Assembly (NCBI GenBank): GCA_937950605.1
Contig: CALFDA010000003.1
Coordinates: 1 to 20,509 of the forward strand
Origin: an uncultured PS1 clade bacterium
GTDB lineage: Bacteria > Pseudomonadota > Gammaproteobacteria > PS1 > Pseudothioglobaceae
DNA length: 20,509 nucleotides
Direction: 5' to 3'
This document shows, in pieces, positions 14,917 through 20,509 of this stretch. Numbering within the stretch: the first letter of the stretch is position 1; the number at the start of each line of letters is the position of its first letter. Below the pieces are notes generated by a model, which worked only from the letters and a program-made list of their open reading frames with translations, was not told the origin of the DNA and made no database searches. A program made the position numbers and the translations under genes.

Positions 14917-15586
14917 ATGCGCTATATAGGATCAAAAAAAATATTATTGGAGCGCATTAAACAAGTTATCACAAGTAACGTTAATGAGCCTGTGAAAGTA
15001 TTTTGTGACATTTTTTCTGGAACTGGAGTAGTTGCTAGATTTTTTAAAAGGAATTACACCATTTTATCTAATGATTTGCTATATTTTTTCCTACATATTG
15101 CAATTTGCTAGTATTGAGAATAATGAACGACCTCAATTTAAGGGGCTTAAAAAAATAGGTATTGACGACCCATTGATTTTTTTTAACAATAAAAAAGTTC
15201 ATGTAAACGACTTGGCGGAGCCTCCTTTTATTTTTAATAACTACTCTCCTAACAAAGAAAGTCAAAGGCAGTATTTTACGAATGATAATGCCTTAAAGAT
15301 AGACTATATCAGACAAACTATTGAACAATGGAAAAGGCAAAGATTAATTAATAACAACGAATATTATTATCTTTTAGCTATATTGATTGAAGCTATTCCT
15401 TTTGTTTCAAATATTGCTGGCACATATGGATCTTATTTAAAGCATTGGGATAATCGTGCTTATAAAAAACTGACATTACAACATTTAAATATTAAAAACA
15501 ACAAACAAAATAATAGATGTTTTAATTGTGACGCAAATCAATTAATCAAAGAAATACAAGGAGATTTTAAAGTCTATTGCTTATAA
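14917..15586 (+). pseudogene. Broken D12-class adenine-N6 DNA methyltransferase
   Basis: The first frame (ATG 14917) gives MRYIGSKKILLERIKQVI and then the SAM-binding motif I FCDIFSGTGVVARFFKRN, followed by SNDLLYF. These are the N-terminal hallmarks of D12-class (Dam/M.FokI-like) adenine methyltransferases. The frame then stops at 15109-15111. The continuation is intact in another frame: FSYILQFASIENNERPQF to NCDANQLIKEIQGDF. One extra T in the T6 run at 15084-15089 explains the shift. The second frame ends at 15586, just where the catalytic DPPY motif should follow (family: GD-IYxDPPYN), so the 3' half is missing too. With both a frameshift and loss of motif IV, the gene cannot make an active enzyme. 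It marks a former restriction-modification or solitary methylase locus. The preceding 190 bp hold the bioB terminator and no gene. Confidence 0.85.
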
Positions 15587-15643
15587 GCTTAAATGAATGC
15601 CAAATTTTATGATAAAACAAATAGTTAAATAAGGAGTTTGTAC

Positions 15644-15715
15644 ATGGAACACAGGATTATTGCGACTAACGGCATAAAATCCAAGATTTTAAAAAAACCA
15701 AAGAAAAGAAGTTAG
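15644..15715 (+). pseudogene. Vestigial 23-codon ORF with a perfect ribosome binding site
   Basis: A perfect Shine-Dalgarno AAGGAG (15631-15636) lies 7 bases before an ATG that opens MEHRIIATNGIKSKI and then runs into LKKPKKRS and a stop. The reading frame beyond the stop stays protein-like for about 30 codons (PIFD, FPTANHQIKGSIDLGLV) apart from one further stop. The signal for initiation is far better than for most genes here, while the product is tiny. This suggests the 5' stub of a decayed gene. The opening faintly recalls alpha/beta-hydrolase N-termini (HRI--TNGI), but I cannot identify it. A functional short peptide cannot be excluded. Confidence 0.35.
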
Positions 15716-15799
15716 CCAATTTTTGACTAATTTCCAACAGCAAACCATCAAATTAAGGGTAGTATAGATTTAGGTTTAGTTTAGTGTGAAAATAGCGTA

Positions 15800-15829
15800 T
15801 TACTTACTTACTCGCTCGAATGTTATAAT
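15800..15829 (+). promoter_or_regulatory. Candidate extended -10 promoter for the NERD-helicase gene
   Basis: TGTTATAAT at 15821-15829 combines a perfect -10 (TATAAT) with the TGn extension. A poor -35 (TTACTT, 15800-15805) sits 18 bp upstream, which an extended -10 can tolerate. Transcription would start about 28 bp before the ATG at 15864. The 15590-15863 gap otherwise holds the vestigial ORF and A/T-rich sequence. Confidence 0.5.
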
Positions 15830-15863
15830 TAGCGTGTTAAAACGAATAATGGAATAGCATAAT

Positions 15864-17756
15864 ATGACAAAGTCTAGGATAGTATCGCCACCAATAGACC
15901 AACTTGATAAATTGCGTCAACCACTTACTCGTGGCGAGCGAATTGTATTTGATTTCTTTAACAAATATTTACCTATTGAATGGGAAATTTATATTCAACC
16001 CCATCTGAATGGTTTACGTCCAGATTTTGTTCTTTTACACCCTCGATTAGGAATAGCGGTTTTTGAAATCAAAGACTGGAATCTACAAGCAATGAAATAC
16101 AGCGTTGTACAACGTAATGGCAAATCACCAGAACTATGGGGCGAAAAGGATGGCAAGAAATTTTCGTTACAACATCAAAATCCGATAGAAAAAGTCTACA
16201 GATACAAACAGGAAATACATGATTTATACTGTCCTCGTATTGGTGGAGGAAAATTAGGGTTTGCCGTCACTACTACAGGGGTAATATTTCCTTTTGCAGC
16301 AGATAATGCTGTCAAACAACTATTTGCAGAAAGTTTAAGTTACATGAGAAGGGATAAATATCCGCAATATAATCCTTTAACAGGAGCAGACTCTATCCAC
16401 GCTAAAGATATTAATTCTGTGTTCCCTGAAAGCAGAAGAAAATATTCAAAATTTATGAATGATGATTTAGCAAAAGACTTAAGAAATTGGTTGGTTGAAC
16501 CAGATTTTGCTAAAACTCAAAGACAACCATTAGAACTCGATAGAATCCAATCGCATTTTGCAAAAACAAGAACAAAATTAGGTCATCGTCGCATAAAAGG
16601 TGCTGCTGGTTCAGGCAAATCTCTAGTATTAGCCGCTAGAGCAGCAGAATTATTTGTTGAAGGTAAAGAGGTGTTAGTAGTTACGTTTAATATTACGCTA
16701 ATTAACTACCTCAAAGATATTGCAGTTCGACACCTCAAGGATATTACAACTAATAATCTCAAGCCTACAAAGAGAATCCGCAAAGATATTACATGGCTTA
16801 ATTTTCATTCGTGGTGCAAAAGGGTGTGTCAAGAAAATGACAGTTACGAAGAATTTAAAAATCTTTTAGGAACGAAAGACAAAGATAGTGTTTTTAATAC
16901 TGATATACCAAATCTTGTTGCATCGATTGTTGATGATTCTTCTAACGTTATACATAAATATGATGCCATTTTAGTAGATGAAGGGCAGGATTTCAGACCA
17001 AACTGGTGGGATTTGTTAAGAAAAGTTTGTAAAAAAGGTGGAGAAATGCTTCTTGTTGCAGATGCAACTCAAGATATTTATAACACTGCAAGATTATGGA
17101 CAAACGAAAGTATGCGTGGAGCTGGATTTTATGGCACTTGGGTAAGAAGACTAGAACTACATGTTAGTTACAGATTGCCACCACTACTTATTCAATATGC
17201 AAGAAAGTTCGCACAACAATTCTTGCCTAAAGATACAGTTGACATACCAGAAGCAGAGCAAGATGAATTAATATATCCCTGTACTTTGAAATGGGTACAA
17301 ACTAACATGGAATCTGCTACTCAAGCATGTATAGAAGAATTATTTTCATTGGTCACAGATACAGATCCAGATATAGTATCAATACCTGATATAACATTCC
17401 TAACAGACACTAATAAACAAGGTAGGGATATGGTTTCTGTGCTAAAAGACATAAATGTTAAATCACTACATACATTTTCTGAAGATGAGGAAGAATCTAG
17501 AAGGCAAAAAGTTGGTTTTTATATGGGCGATGCTCGTATTAAGGCAACAACTATTCATAGTTTTAAAGGATGGGAATCAAAAGCCATTGTAATTTTCATT
17601 GGTGAATCAGTAGATAAATCTCTCATATATACAGGATTAACCCGATTAAAAAGAAATGTACAAGGAAGTTATTTAACTGTTATTTCCTGTGCAAAAGAAT
17701 TAATATCATACGGAAAAACATGGTCCAACTATATACAACGTAACAAACAAAGATGA
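15864..17756 (+). CDS. NERD nuclease-domain / superfamily 1 helicase fusion protein
   Basis: This intact 630-residue protein has two parts. Residues about 20-130 match the NERD (nuclease-related) domain: LTRGERIVFDFF, then RPDFVLLHPRLGIAVFEIKDW. The latter gives a D54...E68-x-K70 arrangement typical of PD-(D/E)xK-like nuclease folds. Residues about 225-625 form a UvrD/Rep-like SF1 helicase: Q-motif Gln229, Walker A GAAGSGKS (246-253), motif II VDEGQD (371-376), motif III LLVADATQDIY (396-406), motif IV-like HVSYRLPPLL, motif V TIHSFKGWESKAIVIF (563-578), and motif VI YTGLTRLKRN (589-598). No signal peptide or membrane segment is seen. Such fusions are widespread in bacteria, often in accessory or defence loci, but no function is established for this one. 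Arg codons are mainly AGA/AGG by eye, unlike xerC and uvrB (mainly CGN), suggesting transfer. It sits between a dead methylase and gene fragments. Confidence 0.85.
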   Translation: MTKSRIVSPPIDQLDKLRQPLTRGERIVFDFFNKYLPIEWEIYIQPHLNGLRPDFVLLHPRLGIAVFEIKDWNLQAMKYSVVQRNGKSPELWGEKDGKKFSLQHQNPIEKVYRYKQEIHDLYCPRIGGGKLGFAVTTTGVIFPFAADNAVKQLFAESLSYMRRDKYPQYNPLTGADSIHAKDINSVFPESRRKYSKFMNDDLAKDLRNWLVEPDFAKTQRQPLELDRIQSHFAKTRTKLGHRRIKGAAGSGKSLVLAARAAELFVEGKEVLVVTFNITLINYLKDIAVRHLKDITTNNLKPTKRIRKDITWLNFHSWCKRVCQENDSYEEFKNLLGTKDKDSVFNTDIPNLVASIVDDSSNVIHKYDAILVDEGQDFRPNWWDLLRKVCKKGGEMLLVADATQDIYNTARLWTNESMRGAGFYGTWVRRLELHVSYRLPPLLIQYARKFAQQFLPKDTVDIPEAEQDELIYPCTLKWVQTNMESATQACIEELFSLVTDTDPDIVSIPDITFLTDTNKQGRDMVSVLKDINVKSLHTFSEDEEESRRQKVGFYMGDARIKATTIHSFKGWESKAIVIFIGESVDKSLIYTGLTRLKRNVQGSYLTVISCAKELISYGKTWSNYIQRNKQR

Positions 17757-17782
17757 TGCAACTATATGATTGGTTGAAATAA

Positions 17783-18025
17783 ATCATCAGTAATTGTTAT
17801 TTTAAAGAGATATTAAACCCAGATTTTGTAACCAAATCCTTAGCATGTATTAAGCAGAAAGTAGTTAGAGAAGGCGTTAGTGTTGTCCCGTTATTTTTTT
17901 GCTGTACTCTTACAAATGTTATAGAACATATATTTGACAGAGAATGTGACAGATTTTTGCATAAGAATAGTGCAGGAAAATGGCGTTGTGGATTTACCCT
18001 AGGACAACAAAACACTCAATCATAA
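17783..18025 (+). pseudogene. Unidentified gene fragment (3' remnant)
   Basis: An 80-codon plus-strand frame runs from a stop at 17780-17782 to TAA at 18023-18025 but has no ATG, GTG or TTG start near its beginning. The composition is protein-like: LNPDFVTKSLACIKQKVV, VVPLFFCCTLTNVIEHIF, DRECDRFLHKNSAGKWRCGF. Cys, Trp, His and Arg are placed as in a folded domain. The overlapping minus-strand ORF of 72 residues looks like its shadow. I do not recognise the family. Its position just after the NERD-helicase gene and near a dead methylase would suit the tail of a restriction enzyme or another island gene, but that is a guess. Confidence 0.4.
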
Positions 18026-18051
18026 TACAATCAGTAAAATAATAAAATGTA

Positions 18052-18094
18052 TTGACACTAATAAATCAAATTTGCTATTTTCTCGCATGCGAGA
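18052..18094 (+). promoter_or_regulatory. Promoter-like sequence abutting a perfect palindrome
   Basis: A consensus -35 TTGACA (18052-18057) is followed after 18 bp by TATTTT (18076-18081, four of six). The perfect 14-bp palindrome TCTCGCATGCGAGA (18081-18094) begins at its end. This is the classic layout of a repressor-controlled promoter. No intact gene follows, so it may be a relic or drive an RNA. Confidence 0.3.
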
Positions 18095-18245
18095 GCACTT
18101 ACAATTCCACAGTTTAATCAGTGAGGTGTTTAGTTTTATTGATGCTAGAATCTTATTTAACAATTTTAATCTAACATCAACAGCATTGGTACGTCCTAAC
18201 ACCACATCAAACTACAGTGCTTTTTGTCAAAATTTTCTACATTAA
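18057..18245 (+). pseudogene. Probable transposase fragment
   Basis: A plus-strand frame ending at TAA 18243-18245 encodes TNKSNLLFSRMREHLQFHS followed by LISEVFSFIDARILFNNFN. The segment RxREH--F--L-SEVFSFIDA is what I recall from DDE transposases of an IS5/IS4-like group, where the Asp of FIDA is the first catalytic residue. After that point the frame (LTSTALVRPNTTSNYSAF) no longer looks like the family and soon stops. No terminal inverted repeats or target duplication could be matched, so this would be an old internal scrap of an insertion sequence. The 61-residue minus-strand ORF in the same place is a shadow. Confidence 0.4.
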
Positions 18246-18354
18246 ACAGCAATATTTTGCAAAAATTTCTTAAACTCATAACAACCCAAGCATGTAATTC
18301 GTTCAAGAATTGCAGAGTGTAAATTTAGAGAAATCATTAGTTATTTTTCATTGA

Positions 18355-18373
18355 ATTTGAACATAGTTCAAAT
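18355..18373. repeat. Perfect operator-like palindrome
   Basis: ATTTGAAC-ATA-GTTCAAAT: two perfect 8-bp arms around a 3-bp centre, the size and symmetry of a dimeric regulator site. No flanking gene start explains it. Confidence 0.6.
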
Positions 18374-18486
18374 CCAACAACTAGGGTTATGTTAAAAAAC
18401 AAGATTGGTAAAATTTAAGGGTATGAATCAAAAAATTGTTTAGTCTACACCTTAGAAAATAATGTGAGTTTAGACTTAATAATCCA

Positions 18487-18515
18487 CAAGCAAAATCTTT
18501 ATTAGATTTTGCTTG
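18487..18515. repeat. Perfect 12-bp stem-loop beyond the murG 3' end
   Basis: CAAGCAAAATCT (18487-18498), loop TTATT, AGATTTTGCTTG (18504-18515): a perfect 12-bp stem about 45 bp past the murG stop. Neither side has a U-tract, so it is not a standard intrinsic terminator. It may be an mRNA 3'-end stabilising hairpin for the ftsW-murG transcript or a mobile-element relic. Confidence 0.6.
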
Positions 18516-18559
18516 CTGAGTTTGGATAAAGACTGCTTGAGTTGTTATGAGTCTTTAGC

Positions 18560-19585
18560 TTAAAGATTTAATAAATAATTGGCAATGTCTTTGGCTGCAT
18601 TTGCTTTTGCTAGCCTGTGTGCGTTTTTAGACATTTTTTCAATTTTTTCTGAGCTCAAGCTTTGCAAAACTTTTGTTAGTTTTTGCAAGTTGAAATCCTT
18701 TTGCTCAATTAACACCGCTGCCTTATTATCGGCTAGAATTTTGGCGTTGTAAAATTGATGGTTGTCAATGGCATGTGGCAGGGGTATTAAAACGCTTGGT
18801 TTAGCAGATAACATTAGTTCTGATATAGTCATTGCACCAGCACGACACAGCACCACATCTGCCCATGCATAAGCCTCTGCCATATCATTGATAAATGCTG
18901 ATATTTTTACTTCTTTATTGCGATATTTAGCACTCACGCTGTGCAAATGTTGTTCGCCAGTTTGATGCCAAATATTAATATCAAGGTCAAGTTTTGTTAC
19001 AACATCGTTGATAGGTTTAGCACCTAAACTACCACCAATAATCAGCAAATTAATATTTTTGTGTAAGGCATTATTTTTTTGGGGTGTAAATAACACTGGA
19101 TTGCCTGAGGTGATAGCCCGAGCAAATGTGCCATCAAATGCTTGAAAAGTTTGAGTGGCAATTTTGCACAGGATTTTATTAGTTGTGCCAGCAATAGAGT
19201 TTTGCTCGTGAATTATTAAAGGAATGCGTAATATCCAAGCAACAACACCGCCAACCCCCGAAGCAAAGCCACCCATGCCCAACGCCACATCTGGTTTAAC
19301 ACGAAGAAATATGCAAAAGGTTTGAAATAAGGTGATTGACAGCAAAATAGGGGCTTTAACCCATGTTAGTTGGTTTTTGCCGCGCAAACCAAATGCATTA
19401 ACGCGATGAACTTTTATATTGTGTTTAGGCACCAATGCATTTTCCATGCCATGTTTTGAGCCTAGCCATTCAATATTAACAAAACTTTTGTTGAGTTCTT
19501 TAGCGATTGCCAAACCTGGAAATATATGCCCACCAGTGCCACCTGCCATAATTAAGATAGTTTTGTTATTATTGAGTTTTTGCAT
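18560..19585 (-). CDS. murG: MurG, lipid II-forming GlcNAc transferase
   Basis: MurG transfers GlcNAc from UDP-GlcNAc to lipid I, making lipid II on the inner face of the cytoplasmic membrane. The 341-residue GT-B enzyme shows the first glycine loop MAGGTGGHIFPG (13-24), the second, GMGGFASGVGG (103-113), HEQNSIAGTTNK (126-137) and the third loop IIGGSLGAKPIND. The donor-binding signature is RAGAMTISELMLSAKPSVLIPLPHAIDNHQ. Length is typical (E. coli 355). The ATG at 19583-19585 lies 96 bp downstream of ftsW on the same strand, the standard dcw-cluster order ftsW-murG; there is no clear Shine-Dalgarno. No murC follows: the cluster ends here and an accessory segment begins, so the dcw cluster is split or rearranged. 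Confidence 0.97.
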   Translation of the reverse strand: MQKLNNNKTILIMAGGTGGHIFPGLAIAKELNKSFVNIEWLGSKHGMENALVPKHNIKVHRVNAFGLRGKNQLTWVKAPILLSITLFQTFCIFLRVKPDVALGMGGFASGVGGVVAWILRIPLIIHEQNSIAGTTNKILCKIATQTFQAFDGTFARAITSGNPVLFTPQKNNALHKNINLLIIGGSLGAKPINDVVTKLDLDINIWHQTGEQHLHSVSAKYRNKEVKISAFINDMAEAYAWADVVLCRAGAMTISELMLSAKPSVLIPLPHAIDNHQFYNAKILADNKAAVLIEQKDFNLQKLTKVLQSLSSEKIEKMSKNAHRLAKANAAKDIANYLLNL

Positions 19586-19681
19586 GAATATAAGCGATTG
19601 ATAAAACGATAGATTTTACTGCAAAGGTTCAATTATTTAATTGTTGCTATTAGTATTTATATTTGTGTAAAAACCTGATTT

Positions 19682-20509
19682 TTAGATATATTTTTTTCGT
19701 TTGCTATAATTTGTCCGATTTTCCATATCTATTCTCAATAGCAGGGCAAGCGCAATAACAGCAAAAACCATACTGCTTCCACCATAGCTAATAAGTGGCA
19801 AAGTAAAACCTTTAATCGGTATTAGACCAATATTCATAGCGATATTAACACTAATTTGCATTGCAAACCACGAACAGATGCCATAAGCGACATAATAACT
19901 ATATTTTTTACCATTTTTAGAGGCTTTAGCGGCAATCTTAAAGCCTTTGGTTAGAATATACACAAAACTAAACAAGACAAACAACATTCCAACAACACCA
20001 GTTTCTTCACCAATTATAGCAAAAATCATGTCGGTATGAGATTCTGGTAATTTTGTATATTTTTGAATTCCCGTACCTAATCCTGTACCAAACCAATCGC
20101 CTCGTGCAATACCGATTAGTGCCTGTTTAGTTTGGTAGACACCATCTTTCCCCCATAGATCATTCGTCCAAAAAGCAATTGCTCTATGCCATCTTGCTGG
20201 GTTGAAATAAACAAAAACAACGAGACCCAATAAAATTGCACTACATATATAAAGCAACTCTTTAACGTAAGAACCCGCAACAAACACCATGATAAGCGCG
20301 GTTAAGATAATAATAGTAGTAGCACCTAAATCGGTTTCTGCTATTATGGGTATACTCGACAAGGCAACAATAAGTAAAGCCTTAAAAAGACCTTTTAAAG
20401 ATTGAGTAATATGCTCTTGCTCTTCAACTAGAAAATTAGCCATAAATAAAATCATAGTCAACTTCATCATTTCAGAGGGTTGAAAATTTAACAAACCTAG
20501 GTTTATCCA
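19682..20509 (-). CDS. ftsW: FtsW, SEDS peptidoglycan polymerase (3' part)
   Basis: FtsW is the septal SEDS-family glycosyltransferase that works with FtsI at the division site. The frame is open to the window edge, so only the last 275 residues are seen. They begin WINLGLLNFQPSEMMKL, matching the family's W---G---QPSE--K segment; an apparent start inside this (TTG at 20494) is not the real one. Further hallmarks are ETDLGAT, GTGLGTGIQKYTKLPESHTD with the following FAIIGEETGVVG, and ISYGGSSM. Six or so hydrophobic membrane segments are recognisable. Position directly upstream of murG supports FtsW over its paralogue RodA. The 97-bp spacer before murG holds no gene. Confidence 0.93.
   Translation of the reverse strand, partial: WINLGLLNFQPSEMMKLTMILFMANFLVEEQEHITQSLKGLFKALLIVALSSIPIIAETDLGATTIIILTALIMVFVAGSYVKELLYICSAILLGLVVFVYFNPARWHRAIAFWTNDLWGKDGVYQTKQALIGIARGDWFGTGLGTGIQKYTKLPESHTDMIFAIIGEETGVVGMLFVLFSFVYILTKGFKIAAKASKNGKKYSYYVAYGICSWFAMQISVNIAMNIGLIPIKGFTLPLISYGGSSMVFAVIALALLLRIDMENRTNYSKRKKYI

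Larger units (their letters stand above)
18246..18559. other. Non-coding gap upstream-flanking the murG 3' end, rich in palindromes
   Basis: No convincing ORF is present in these 314 bases on either strand. They hold two strong symmetric elements, listed separately (18355-18373 and 18487-18515). A further 7-bp stem, AAAGACT/AGTCTTT (18528-18534 and 18550-18556), sits next to the murG stop. It could act as a weak terminator for murG on the minus strand, though no U-tract follows. The segment looks like decayed intergenic or mobile-element DNA. Confidence 0.6.

Noticed and set aside
14769..14960. 63-codon plus-strand ORF between bioB and the methylase remnant
   Set aside because: It starts inside the bioB terminator hairpin, uses GTG, overlaps the methylase start in another frame and has a low-complexity Lys/Ile/Leu composition.
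15644..15715. Alpha/beta-hydrolase gene start
   Set aside because: Only about ten residues look similar and the next expected motifs (HGFP region) are absent, so no family was assigned.
15800..15811. Three TTAC-like tetranucleotide repeats before the NERD-helicase gene, as a phase-variation tract
   Set aside because: Only about three units; too few to expect slippage switching.
17797..18205. Two minus-strand ORFs (72 and 61 codons)
   Set aside because: They are shadows of the more protein-like plus-strand fragments at 17783-18025 and 18057-18245.
1..20509. CRISPR arrays, rRNA or tRNA genes
   Set aside because: No regularly spaced repeats, rRNA segments or cloverleaf-like sequences were seen in any gap.

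Overview
This is AT-rich DNA from a gammaproteobacterium. The best fit is the sulfur-oxidising SUP05/Thioglobaceae group, which includes the thiotrophic bivalve symbionts. This rests on the overall gene set (GlnS, HemF, GSI-type GlnA, XerC, a YgfX-like protein), the strong A+T bias, and a partial gene at the left edge that resembles dsrS of the reverse dissimilatory sulfite reductase system. The placement is an inference from gene content; no phylogeny was computed.

Layout. Positions 1-1412 (minus strand) hold a tightly overlapping set proC > ygfX-like > dsrS-like (partial). A divergent gap with nested inverted repeats (1413-1604) leads to gph and glnS on the plus strand. An aspartate-type aminotransferase (minus) faces uvrB (plus) across a 68-bp divergent gap. 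uvrB converges on htpG (minus), whose upstream gap carries a plausible heat-shock (sigma-32) promoter. From 9425 a compact plus-strand run, xerC-tsaC-hemF-tusA, has every junction overlapping. glnA follows with its own leader (a boxA-like sequence plus an inverted repeat), a 24-bp tandem duplication covering its start codon, and a strong intrinsic terminator. bioB comes next with a GTG start.

Between bioB and murG (about 14.72-18.56 kb) lies an accessory segment unlike its housekeeping surroundings. It holds a frameshifted and truncated D12-class adenine methyltransferase, a vestigial short ORF with a perfect ribosome binding site, one intact 630-residue protein joining a NERD nuclease-like domain to a superfamily 1 helicase, an unidentified 80-codon gene fragment, a probable transposase fragment, and about 300 bp of non-coding DNA rich in palindromes. 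It looks like a decayed defence or mobile island in which only the nuclease-helicase survives. The window ends in the cell-division and wall cluster with murG and the 3' part of ftsW, both on the minus strand.

Functionally the core genes cover proline (proC), aspartate (aspC) and glutamine (glnA) metabolism, phosphoglycolate salvage (gph, consistent with a RuBisCO-using autotroph), tRNA charging and modification (glnS, tsaC, and tusA as a sulfur carrier), haem and biotin synthesis, DNA repair and chromosome resolution (uvrB, xerC), protein folding (htpG), and peptidoglycan synthesis. No rRNA, tRNA or CRISPR array was seen.
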